Position numbers and translations under genes: made by a program
NCBI RefSeq assembly: GCF_947654165.1
Contig: NZ_CANTKB010000010.1
Span: forward strand, 1 to 64,000
DNA from: an uncultured Blautia sp.
GTDB lineage: Bacteria > Bacillota > Clostridia > Lachnospirales > Lachnospiraceae
DNA: 64,000 bases
Direction of reading: 5' to 3'
Shown: positions 8,378 to 16,435 of the stretch, piece after piece
Numbering within the stretch: the first letter of the stretch is position 1
Layout of the letters: each line of letters opens with the position of its first letter
Notes under the pieces: model-generated
The model's input: only the letters and a program-made list of their open reading frames with translations
Told to the model about the DNA's origin: nothing
Databases searched by the model: none

Positions 8378-9460
8378 GTGAGCAGAGTTTATAACTTTTC
8401 AGCAGGCCCGGCAGTTCTGCCGGAAGCAGTATTAAAAGAAGCAGCAGAAGAAATGATGGATTACAGAGGATGTGGTATGTCCGTGATGGAGATGAGCCAC
8501 CGATCTAAAATGTTTGAATCTATTATCAATGAAGCTGAGTCAGACCTTCGAGACCTGCTCCAGATTCCGGATGATTATAGAGTCCTATTCTTACAGGGAG
8601 GAGCCAGTCAGCAGTTTGCCATGATTCCCATGAACCTTATGAAGAACAGAGTGGCAGATTATATTGTCACCGGACAGTGGGCAAAAAAGGCATGGCAGGA
8701 AGCACAGAAATATGGAAAAGCAAATAAGATTGCTTCATCTGAGGATAAAACATTTTCTTACATACCGGATTGCTCCGATCTTGCAATCAGCCCGGATGCA
8801 GATTATGTATATATCTGCGAAAATAATACGATTTACGGTACAAAATTTAAGACCCTGCCAAATACCAAGGGCAAACCGTTAGTTTCAGATGTCTCTTCCT
8901 GTTTCTTATCAGAACCTATGGATATCCGTAAATATGGCATTGTGTACGGTGGTGTCCAGAAAAACATCGGTCCTGCGGGTATGGTGATCTCAATCATTCG
9001 AGAGGATCTGATCACAGAAGAGGTATTGCCGGGTACGCCAACCATGCTGACGTATAAAACACATGCGGATGCGAAATCTCTTTACAATACACCAAACTGC
9101 TATTGCATATATATGTGCGGTAAGGTCTTTAAATGGCTGAAAAGCATGGGTGGATTAAGTGCAATGAAAGAACGCAATGAGAAAAAAGCAAAATTATTAT
9201 ATGATTTTCTGGATGAAAGCCAGCTTTTCAAAGGCACAGTCGAGCCGAAAGACCGTTCTCTCATGAATGTTCCTTTTATAACAGGAAATGCGGAACTGGA
9301 TGCTAAATTTGTAAAAGAATCAAAAGAGGCAGGATTGGAGAACCTGAAAGGACACCGCAGTGTAGGCGGAATGAGAGCCAGCATTTATAATGCAATGCCG
9401 GTAGAAGGCGTGGAAGCACTGGTTGCCTTTATGAAGAAATTTGAAAAGGAGAATGCGTAG
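8378..9460 (+). CDS. serC: phosphoserine aminotransferase
   Basis: Second step of serine synthesis: PLP-dependent transfer of an amino group from glutamate to 3-phosphohydroxypyruvate. The 360 residues match the class-V aminotransferase family: start VYNFSAGPAVLPEAVL, MSVMEMSHRSKMFESI, and the PLP lysine in YGGVQKNIGPAG. It starts with GTG at 8378 behind a strong AGGAGGAGA site; no ATG fits the conserved N-terminus. serA follows after one base. Confidence 0.96.
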   Translation: MSRVYNFSAGPAVLPEAVLKEAAEEMMDYRGCGMSVMEMSHRSKMFESIINEAESDLRDLLQIPDDYRVLFLQGGASQQFAMIPMNLMKNRVADYIVTGQWAKKAWQEAQKYGKANKIASSEDKTFSYIPDCSDLAISPDADYVYICENNTIYGTKFKTLPNTKGKPLVSDVSSCFLSEPMDIRKYGIVYGGVQKNIGPAGMVISIIREDLITEEVLPGTPTMLTYKTHADAKSLYNTPNCYCIYMCGKVFKWLKSMGGLSAMKERNEKKAKLLYDFLDESQLFKGTVEPKDRSLMNVPFITGNAELDAKFVKESKEAGLENLKGHRSVGGMRASIYNAMPVEGVEALVAFMKKFEKENA

Positions 9461-9461
9461 T

Positions 9462-10625
9462 ATGTATCGTTATCATTGCTTAAATCCGATTTCTGAAGTT
9501 GGTCTGGACAGATTTCCGGGAAAATATGAAAGTACAGAGAAATTAGAAGAGGCAGATGCTGTTTTAGTCAGAAGTGCGGACATGCATGAAATGGAACTGC
9601 CGGAGAAAACAGCGGCTGTGGCAAGGGCTGGCGCTGGTGTCAATAACATTCCTATCGAAGCATTGGGAAAGAAAGGTGTCGTAGTATTTAACACACCCGG
9701 AGCGAATGCCAACGGTGTAAAGGAAATGGTGATCGCAGGTATGCTTCTTGCTTCCAGAGATATTGTAGGCGGTATTGAATGGCTGGAACAGCAGGAGGCA
9801 ACAGAAGACATTGCCAAAAAAGCCGAGAAGAAGAAAAAACAGTTTGCAGGATGCGAGATCAGCGGAAAGAAGCTGGGGATAATCGGCCTTGGAGCCATCG
9901 GCGTAAGAGTTGCAAATGCAGCCGTGCATCTGGGAATGGAAGTTTACGGCTATGATCCGTTTATTTCTGTAGATGCGGCCTGGAGTCTGTCAAGAAGCAT
10001 CCATCATATTAACGATATCAGCCAGATTTACAGAGACTGTGACTATATCACCATTCATGTACCATTGATGGACAGCACGAAGAAAATGATCGGTTCCGAT
10101 GAGATCGCTCAGATGAAAGACGGTGTTGTGCTCCTGAACTTTGCGAGAGACCTTCTGGTAGACGAAGAAGCCCTTGCAGTGGCACTGGAAGAAGGAAAAG
10201 TGAAAAAATATGTGACAGATTTCGCAAATCCGATTGTTGCAAAAGCACCAAATACCCTGGTTACACCACATCTTGGAGCATCCACGGAGGAATCCGAGGA
10301 TAACTGTGCAGTGATGGCGGTAAAACAGGTGATGGATTACCTGGAAAACGGAAATATTAAGAATTCTGTGAACTATCCAAATTGCGATGCAGGAACCTGT
10401 GTGGATGAAGGACGTCTGACCATTAATCATAAGAATATTCCGAATATGATCAGTCAGTTTACAAAAGTGTTGGGTGATGCGGGTGTGAATATTTCCAACA
10501 TGACCAACAAAAGTAAAGGTGATCTTGCGTATACCATCCTTGATGTCGCTACTCCGATTTCCAAGGATGTTGCAAAAAGCCTGAAAGAAATCAATGGTGT
10601 ATATAAAGTTCGTATTGTAAAATAA
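9462..10625 (+). CDS. serA: D-3-phosphoglycerate dehydrogenase with ACT domain
   Basis: First step of the phosphorylated serine pathway: oxidises 3-phosphoglycerate with NAD. The 387 residues hold the split substrate-binding domain, a Rossmann fold (GLGAIGVRVANA, near residue 143), the ITIHVPLMDSTKKMIG and TPHLGASTEES signatures, and a C-terminal ACT domain (about 315-387), the usual site of serine feedback. The start at 9462 follows AAAAGGAGAA, whose bases lie in the end of serC. Gene order serC-serA with a downstream DUF1015 gene recurs in Clostridia. Confidence 0.95.
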   Translation: MYRYHCLNPISEVGLDRFPGKYESTEKLEEADAVLVRSADMHEMELPEKTAAVARAGAGVNNIPIEALGKKGVVVFNTPGANANGVKEMVIAGMLLASRDIVGGIEWLEQQEATEDIAKKAEKKKKQFAGCEISGKKLGIIGLGAIGVRVANAAVHLGMEVYGYDPFISVDAAWSLSRSIHHINDISQIYRDCDYITIHVPLMDSTKKMIGSDEIAQMKDGVVLLNFARDLLVDEEALAVALEEGKVKKYVTDFANPIVAKAPNTLVTPHLGASTEESEDNCAVMAVKQVMDYLENGNIKNSVNYPNCDAGTCVDEGRLTINHKNIPNMISQFTKVLGDAGVNISNMTNKSKGDLAYTILDVATPISKDVAKSLKEINGVYKVRIVK

Positions 10626-10638
10626 GAGTGAAGGAAGA

Positions 10639-10675
10639 AGCCCTGCTGTGGTTGCTTTGCAGCAGGGCTGTTTTT
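10639..10675 (+). terminator. intrinsic terminator after serA
   Basis: Stem AGCCCTGCTG / CAGCAGGGCT with an 11-base loop, followed by GTTTTT. A TGATATAAT extended -10 box at 10689-10697 just downstream suggests that the next genes can start afresh. Confidence 0.88.
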
Positions 10676-10732
10676 CTGGAATGATCTGTGATATAATGAG
10701 CAATAACGAGTGGAAGCAGGCGAGGAAGTTAT

Positions 10733-10867
10733 ATGAAGAAATATAAGAAGCGTTCATTTCGGAAAAGCTATCACAATAGTTTAAAGCTTATGAAATTCCT
10801 TTGTTCGTTTAAAAGAAATTACAGGAAAATCAAAAAAACAGCAGTACTTATCAGAAAAAAAGCATAA
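10733..10867 (+). CDS. 44-residue highly basic small protein (hypothetical)
   Basis: A short ORF with a Shine-Dalgarno (GAGGAAG, 10721-10727) six bases before its ATG. It lies between the serA terminator and the DUF1015 gene, 12 bases upstream of the latter. The product has about 16 Lys/Arg and no acidic residue (start MKKYKKRSFRKSYHNS, end TAVLIRKKA). The charge resembles a nucleic-acid-binding or ribosome-associated microprotein, but the family is unknown to me. It could instead be a translated leader for the next gene. Evidence for being real is its ribosome site, position and a preceding extended -10 box. Confidence 0.4.
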   Translation: MKKYKKRSFRKSYHNSLKLMKFLCSFKRNYRKIKKTAVLIRKKA

Positions 10868-10879
10868 GGAGAGATTTAT

Positions 10880-12115
10880 ATGGCAGAGATAAAACCCTTT
10901 AGAGCAGTAAGACCGAAGGCCGCATATGCAGCAGCGATTGCGGCACTCCCCTATGATGTATATAACAGAGCAGAGGCAAGAGCAGTAGTGGAACAGCATC
11001 CCATGTCTTTTCTGAAAATTGACCGTCCGGAGACGCAGTTTCCGGAAGAACAAGATATGTATGCACCTGAGGTTTATGAACAGGCAGCAAAAACTTTATG
11101 GGGAATGTTAGATGAGGGGATTTTCTGTGAAGAACAGAAGGAGTGTTTTTATCTGTATGAAATCAGCAGTCAGGAACACAATCAGACCGGAATCGTGGCC
11201 TGTGCATCCATAGATGACTATTTGAATCAAGTGATCAAACGTCATGAAAACACAAAACCGGAGAAGGAGGCAGACCGTATCCGACATGTACAGGCATGTC
11301 AGGCACAGACAGGTCCTATTTTTCTGGCATATCGCTCCCAACCGGAGCTTCGCAGGCTGATCGAGATCAAGAAGAGAACCCATCCGGTGTACAGCTTCTG
11401 TTCAGAGGAGGGTATCACCCATAGAGTATGGGTTATCGAGGACCGTCTGACAATAGAGAAGATGATGACTCTGTTTCAGAAGATGAACAGTATTTATATT
11501 GCAGATGGTCATCACAGAGCTGCCTCTGCCATTCAAGCAGGACTGGAAAAGCGTAGAGAAAATCCGGATTATCAGGGGACAGAAGAATTTAATTATTTTC
11601 TTTGTGCACTGTTTTCTGCTGATGAATTGAAGATCATGGACTATAACAGGGTTGTTAAGGATTTAAATGGTTATACGGAAGCTGAATTTTTACAGAAGGT
11701 AAAAACGTGTTTTTGGGTAGAAAAAAAAGGCAGTGAGCAGGTCAGACCAGATAAAAAAGGTGTGTTTGGAATGTATATGGGAAAAACCTGGTATCGTCTG
11801 GAAATTAAGCAGAATTACAGATCGCAGGATGCAGTGGAAGGTCTGGATGTTTCTATTCTCCAGAATCACCTTTTGGAGCCGGTACTGGGGATTCATACAC
11901 CGGGAGCAGATCCAAGGATTGATTTTATCGGAGGAATCCGAGGACTTTCGGAACTGGAAAAGAGAGTGAAAGAAGATTGTAAGGTGGCTTTTTCTATGTA
12001 TCCCACCAGCATGGACGAGTTGATGCAGACAGCAGACGAAGGAAGGTTGATGCCTCCCAAATCTACCTGGTTTGAACCAAAGCTCAGAAGTGGATTGTTT
12101 ATCCATAGAATTTAA
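10880..12115 (+). CDS. DUF1015 family protein, serine-operon associated
   Basis: A 411-residue soluble protein of the DUF1015 (COG4198) family, recognised from RAVRPKAAYAA at the N-terminus, the RHENTKPEKEADR segment near residue 120, and ADGHHRAASA (Asp near residue 209). The DGHHR motif resembles the phosphate-handling motif of ParB/SerK-type proteins. It is transcribed in the same direction right after serC-serA, in a window with no recognisable serB phosphatase. A role in handling phosphoserine or serine is therefore plausible, but that is inference from context; biochemical function is not established by the sequence. Ribosome site AAGGAGAG precedes the ATG. Confidence 0.8.
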   Translation: MAEIKPFRAVRPKAAYAAAIAALPYDVYNRAEARAVVEQHPMSFLKIDRPETQFPEEQDMYAPEVYEQAAKTLWGMLDEGIFCEEQKECFYLYEISSQEHNQTGIVACASIDDYLNQVIKRHENTKPEKEADRIRHVQACQAQTGPIFLAYRSQPELRRLIEIKKRTHPVYSFCSEEGITHRVWVIEDRLTIEKMMTLFQKMNSIYIADGHHRAASAIQAGLEKRRENPDYQGTEEFNYFLCALFSADELKIMDYNRVVKDLNGYTEAEFLQKVKTCFWVEKKGSEQVRPDKKGVFGMYMGKTWYRLEIKQNYRSQDAVEGLDVSILQNHLLEPVLGIHTPGADPRIDFIGGIRGLSELEKRVKEDCKVAFSMYPTSMDELMQTADEGRLMPPKSTWFEPKLRSGLFIHRI

Positions 12116-12132
12116 ATGTAGAAATAAAACGT

Positions 12133-12190
12133 TGCCCCGCAAAAGGCATGCCAGAACATACTGAGTGCTTTTTGCGGGGCAGTTATATTT
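12133..12190. terminator. bidirectional terminator between DUF1015 gene and hydrogenase operon
   Basis: A 16-bp GC-rich stem (TGCCCCGC at 12133 pairing with GCGGGGCA ending 12181) with a T-rich flank on the right and an A-rich flank on the left. It can therefore stop transcription from both convergent sides. Confidence 0.85.
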
Positions 12191-13878
12191 TAGTATTCGT
12201 CTACATGGAGAAGTTCATGTACTTTTCCTTTCAGTAAACCGTCATACAGTGACATGATCAGTGGGTTTTCATCTGCTTTTCGGATGCTGGTGATATTATC
12301 AGCCTGATACAGACCTTCACTTCTTGCCATCTTGGTACGGTTTCCGGCTCTCGGAGGCTGTCCGCCGCCCATGATACATCCTCTGCGGCATGCCATGATC
12401 TCTACAATGTGATAATGTTTTTTGCCGCTCTTAATGTTTTCCATTACAGTACGTGCATTTGCAAGACCGCTGGCAACACAGACGTTCAGAGGAATGCCTT
12501 TGTAGGTGACAGAGAATTCTTTGATACCGTCTTCTCCTCTTGCACCGGATTCAGCTACAGTATCCATGGTTGCTTTGTCGTGTTTATCGGCAAAACGACG
12601 AAGCATAGCTTCCGTAACACCTCCGGTAACACCGAAGATAACACCAGCACCGGAACCGAAACCAAACGGCATATCGCATGCTTCCGGTACCAGAGTCTGG
12701 AATTCAATACCGGAGTTCTTGATCATGCGGATCAATTCTGTGGTAGTGATCACGACATCCGTATCCTGCTCTCCTTTGGTAAAGCTGTTTGGACGGAGAA
12801 TCTCCATCTTTTTAGCAGTACATGGCATGATAGATACCACAAAAGTTTTCTTTCCCTGGTTCTTTTCGTAGCCACGGTAGTATTCTTTGATAACTGCAGA
12901 GAACATTCCCTGTGGAGAACGACAGGTAGAAAGGTTCTTTTTGTATTCCGGATACTGGTCACAGAGGAATTTTACCCATGCAGGACAGCAGGAGGTAAAT
13001 AACGGGAGATTTTCCCCTGTTCCCACACGTTCCAGAAATTCCTTGGATTCTTCCATAATGGTAAGGTCTGCAGAGAAAGCAGTATCGTATACTTCATCAA
13101 AGCCCATACGGTGCAGCACAGCAACGATTTTTCCCATAACGCTGTTGCCTTTGGTAAGCCCGAAAGCATCACCCACAGCCACCCGGACTGCCGGTGCGAT
13201 CTGAGCAACAACCCGGGTATCCGGGTCTGCAATGGCATCCCATACTTCATCCATATGCGTTTTGATGCTGATAGCACCGGTAGGACAGTATACACGGCAC
13301 TGACCGCAGCTTACACAATCGGTAGCTGCCAGTGGTTTGTCAAAAGCAGGCATAACCATGGCATCGGTTCCGCGGAAAGCAAAACCAAGTACCCCAAGCC
13401 CCTGAATCTCGCTGCAGGCACGGACACAGTCACCGCAGAGAATACATTTATTAGGGTCACGTACCAGTGCAGGAGAGCTGGTATCTAAAGGACGCTGCTC
13501 TCTGGTGTTCTGGAAACGAACTGTGGTAATGTTCATTTTGTGAGCAAGATCCTGAAGCACACATTCACCGCTCTTTACACAGGTTGTACAGTCACGGCAG
13601 TGAGCAGAGAGAAGCAGCTCCACGATTAATTTACGGTAACGTTTGATCTTACCGGAGTTTGTGTAAATGACCATGCCATCTCTTGGCTCTTCTGAACAGG
13701 AAGCAAAGGTGCGGCCTCTGTCGTCTTCTACGGTACACAAACGACAGGCACCAAAAGTAGAAACCTCAGAATGATAGCACAGGGTAGGCAGATTGATGCC
13801 AGCATTACGAATGACAGAAAGGACATTTTTCTCATCTGTAAATTCCACTTTTCTGCCGTCTATTGTCATAAATCCCAT
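12190..13878 (-). CDS. hydA: [FeFe] hydrogenase catalytic subunit, bifurcating type (HydA/HndD)
   Basis: H2-activating subunit of a trimeric, probably electron-bifurcating hydrogenase that couples NADH and ferredoxin oxidation to H2 formation. Domains in order over 562 residues: [2Fe-2S] plant-ferredoxin-like domain (Cys near 34, 45, 48, 61), His-Cys3 [4Fe-4S] site (HCRDCTTCVKSGEC), two [4Fe-4S] sites (CILCGDCVRAC, CVSCGQCRVYCP), then the H-cluster motifs TSCCPAW, MPCTAKKME and MACRRGCIMGGGQP. In the third motif ACRRGC replaces the common ACPGGC. Compared with the longer Thermotoga HydA it lacks a C-terminal [2Fe-2S] domain. It is the last gene of hydC-hydB-hydA; its ribosome site overlaps the hydB stop. 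Confidence 0.95.
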   Translation of the reverse strand: MGFMTIDGRKVEFTDEKNVLSVIRNAGINLPTLCYHSEVSTFGACRLCTVEDDRGRTFASCSEEPRDGMVIYTNSGKIKRYRKLIVELLLSAHCRDCTTCVKSGECVLQDLAHKMNITTVRFQNTREQRPLDTSSPALVRDPNKCILCGDCVRACSEIQGLGVLGFAFRGTDAMVMPAFDKPLAATDCVSCGQCRVYCPTGAISIKTHMDEVWDAIADPDTRVVAQIAPAVRVAVGDAFGLTKGNSVMGKIVAVLHRMGFDEVYDTAFSADLTIMEESKEFLERVGTGENLPLFTSCCPAWVKFLCDQYPEYKKNLSTCRSPQGMFSAVIKEYYRGYEKNQGKKTFVVSIMPCTAKKMEILRPNSFTKGEQDTDVVITTTELIRMIKNSGIEFQTLVPEACDMPFGFGSGAGVIFGVTGGVTEAMLRRFADKHDKATMDTVAESGARGEDGIKEFSVTYKGIPLNVCVASGLANARTVMENIKSGKKHYHIVEIMACRRGCIMGGGQPPRAGNRTKMARSEGLYQADNITSIRKADENPLIMSLYDGLLKGKVHELLHVDEY

Positions 13879-13889
13879 AATAAGCCCTC

Positions 13890-15764
13890 CTAATATTCAA
13901 CATAAACTGCGTCAAATGCACAATTTTCCCGGCAGGCATCGCACTTGATACAGAGATTTGGATTGATATGGTAAGCCTCCTTACGCACACCGGTAATCGC
14001 TCCCACAGGACAGTTCTTGGCACATTTGCCGCAGCCCTTACAAAATTCAGGATTGATCACATATTTTCTCATGGCAGTACAGTTTTTGGCAACACACTTG
14101 TGTTCCAGAATGTGCTGTTCATATTCCTCACGGAAGGTTTTCAGGGTACTGATAACAGGAAGCGGAGCACTCTTACCGAGACCGCACAGAGCCATGCTCT
14201 TGACCATGGTAGCCAGTTCTTCCAGGGTATCCAGATCTTCCAGTTTTCCTTCTCCGTTTACGATACGCTCCAGGATTTCCAGCATACGTTTTGTACCTTC
14301 CCGGCATGGAACACATTTACCGCAGGATTCTCTCTGAGTAAAGCTCATAAAGAAACGGGCAACTTCAACCATACAGGTGTTTTCGTCCATAACAACCAGA
14401 CCGCCGGATCCCATAATGGCGTTGTATTTTTTAACAGTATCGAAATCCAGTCCGATATCAAGATGTTCTTTGGTCAGACATCCACCGGAAGGACCACCGA
14501 TCTGAATGGCTTTGAAATCTCCGCCGCCTTTGATGCCGCCTCCGATATCATAAATGATCTCACGCAGAGTGGTTCCCATAGGAACTTCGATCAGACCGGT
14601 ATTTTCAATTGCACCGGTGATGGAGAAGGTCTTGGTTCCGGGGCTTCCTTCCGTACCGATTGTTTTAAACCAGTCCGCACCCTTCATAACAATACTGGGA
14701 ACATTGGCAAAGGTTTCTACGTTGTTTAAAACCGTAGGTTTTGCCCAAAGACCTTTGTCTACCGTACGAGGCGGTTTTACACGAGGCATACCGCGGTCAC
14801 CTTCGATGGAAGCGGTAAGAGCAGAACCTTCTCCACATACGAATGCACCGGCTCCGCGGTTAATGTGCATATGGAAGGAGAAGTCGGTTCCCATGATATT
14901 TTCCCCTAAAAGACCTTTTTCCTCTGCCTGGCGGATTGCCTTGCGAAGTCTGGCAACAGAAAGAGGATATTCTGCACGTACATAAATATAACCTTCCTGT
15001 GCACCGACTGCATACGCTGCTATGGTCATACCTTCAATGAGACGGTATGGGTCACCTTCCATAACGCTTCCGTCCATGAATGCACCGGGGTCACCTTCGT
15101 CACCGTTACATACTACATAATGTTCTTTTACATCTTTGTGTGCGGCTACTTGTTTCCATTTCTTTCCGGCAGGGAATCCACCGCCTCCGCGTCCGCGGAG
15201 TTTGGATTTATCTACTTCGTCCAGGATTTCTTCCGGAGTCATGTCGAAAAGAGCTTTTGCAAGAGCATCATATCCACCGGAAGCTATGTATTCATCCAAA
15301 GATTCTGCATCAAACTTACCACAGTTTTCCAAAACGATCCTGGTCTGTTTTGCAATGAAAGGAATCTCGTCAGGAGAAGCGAAGCTCTCTCCGTTTTTCT
15401 TATAAAATAAACGTTCAACCGGCTCATGATTCAGTACGGAACGCTGGAATATTTCCATACAGTCCTCTTCTTTTACCTGAACATATTGAACATGGAGAGG
15501 CTCGATGCGAACCAGAGGTCCTAATTCACAGATTCCCTGACAGCCTGTTTTTACAGTGCCGATATGGGGAACATCCTTCTGAAATTCTACGGATACACCC
15601 TCAGCATCTTTGCACAATTCTGCCAATTTCTGATATATCTTCTCAGAACCAGAGGCAATACATCCTGTTCCGGCACAAACAAGAATACGGCAGTTATAAG
15701 AGTCAATCACTTTCTGGGCTGCTTCCCGTTCTTTTAATAAAGCGTCTCTGTTTTCAATTATCAT
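13890..15764 (-). CDS. hydB: NADH-binding hydrogenase subunit (HydB/HndC, NuoF-like)
   Basis: Flavoprotein subunit that binds NAD(H) and FMN. The 624 residues are: an N-terminal thioredoxin-like [2Fe-2S] domain (CRILVCAGTGCIASGS), the NuoF core with the NADH/FMN glycine-rich segment (KLRGRGGGGFPAGKKW) and GDEGDPGAFMD, the SLBB segment, the NuoF [4Fe-4S] site (ESCGKCVPCREGTKRM), and two C-terminal [4Fe-4S] ferredoxin motifs (CKGCGKCAKNCP, CIKCDACRENC). Its ATG overlaps the hydC stop by four bases. The fused N-terminal domain explains why no separate HndB gene is present. Confidence 0.95.
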   Translation of the reverse strand: MIIENRDALLKEREAAQKVIDSYNCRILVCAGTGCIASGSEKIYQKLAELCKDAEGVSVEFQKDVPHIGTVKTGCQGICELGPLVRIEPLHVQYVQVKEEDCMEIFQRSVLNHEPVERLFYKKNGESFASPDEIPFIAKQTRIVLENCGKFDAESLDEYIASGGYDALAKALFDMTPEEILDEVDKSKLRGRGGGGFPAGKKWKQVAAHKDVKEHYVVCNGDEGDPGAFMDGSVMEGDPYRLIEGMTIAAYAVGAQEGYIYVRAEYPLSVARLRKAIRQAEEKGLLGENIMGTDFSFHMHINRGAGAFVCGEGSALTASIEGDRGMPRVKPPRTVDKGLWAKPTVLNNVETFANVPSIVMKGADWFKTIGTEGSPGTKTFSITGAIENTGLIEVPMGTTLREIIYDIGGGIKGGGDFKAIQIGGPSGGCLTKEHLDIGLDFDTVKKYNAIMGSGGLVVMDENTCMVEVARFFMSFTQRESCGKCVPCREGTKRMLEILERIVNGEGKLEDLDTLEELATMVKSMALCGLGKSAPLPVISTLKTFREEYEQHILEHKCVAKNCTAMRKYVINPEFCKGCGKCAKNCPVGAITGVRKEAYHINPNLCIKCDACRENCAFDAVYVEY

Positions 15765-16240
15765 ACATTTTCACCTCTCAGTTGTGCAATTAATTCCAGG
15801 GCTTTTTCAGGAGTCATAGATGGATGCACCTCATTGTTCACGGTCATGGTAGGTGCCAGTCCACAGGCTCCGAGACAGGAAACAGTCTCTACTGTAAAAA
15901 GCATATCGTCTGTGGTGTGTTTCTTTTTGCTCAGTCCCAGCTCTTTCTGCAGGGCTTCCAGGATCGGAAGGGATTTGCGGACGTGACAGGCTGTTCCGTC
16001 ACAGACCTTAATGATATATTTTCCCTTGGGTTCAAAAGAAAAATTCTCATAGAAGGTTGCTACACTGTAGGCTTTTGCCTCACGAACCCCGATCTCTTTT
16101 GCCACATAAGTCAGTAATTCACCGGGCAGATAACGATATTCGGCCTGAATGTCCTGCATAATGGGAATTAAAGAGCTTGCTTTGCGGCCATAGAATTCAA
16201 TAATTTCATCAGCCTTTTCATAATAACTTTGGTCAAGCAT
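15761..16240 (-). CDS. hydC: hydrogenase [2Fe-2S] subunit (HydC/HndA, NuoE-like)
   Basis: Thioredoxin-fold [2Fe-2S] subunit that completes the HydABC trimer. The 159 residues have the NuoE layout: an N-terminal helical part (LIPIMQDIQAEYRYLP) and the four cluster Cys in CDGTACHVR and SCLGACGLAP. First gene of the operon: GAGGAGGTAA ribosome site seven bases before ATG, promoter upstream at 16294-16322, and translational coupling to hydB through a four-base overlap. Confidence 0.95.
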   Translation of the reverse strand: MLDQSYYEKADEIIEFYGRKASSLIPIMQDIQAEYRYLPGELLTYVAKEIGVREAKAYSVATFYENFSFEPKGKYIIKVCDGTACHVRKSLPILEALQKELGLSKKKHTTDDMLFTVETVSCLGACGLAPTMTVNNEVHPSMTPEKALELIAQLRGENV

Positions 16241-16293
16241 GCTTTTGTTACCTCCTCATTTGATAGTAAACCTCTCTAAGCGAAGTTACTTAT

Positions 16294-16322
16294 ATTATAC
16301 TAGATATATGTAAAATGCACAA
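16294..16322 (-). promoter_or_regulatory. promoter of the hydrogenase operon
   Basis: On the minus strand: TTGTGC (16322-16317), 17-base spacer, TATAAT (16299-16294), about 55 bases before hydC. Confidence 0.7.
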
Positions 16323-16385
16323 TAATTTAGAGGATAAAAAACAAAAAATATGCAAAATACAGGTGAAATGTGGATGCGGTATTGC

Positions 16386-16414
16386 TTTACAATGGAATTG
16401 TTTGATGATAAAAT
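16386..16414 (+). promoter_or_regulatory. promoter of glgB
   Basis: TTTACA (16386-16391), 17-base spacer, TAAAAT (16409-16414), close to the AAGGAGGG ribosome site of glgB. Divergent from the hydrogenase promoter. Confidence 0.65.
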
Positions 16415-16435
16415 AGAAAAAAGGAGGGTTAGATT

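Noticed and set aside
12409..15410. Long open frames on the plus strand opposite the hydrogenase genes
   Set aside because: They are antisense shadows of well-supported cysteine-rich genes, lack ribosome sites and match no family.
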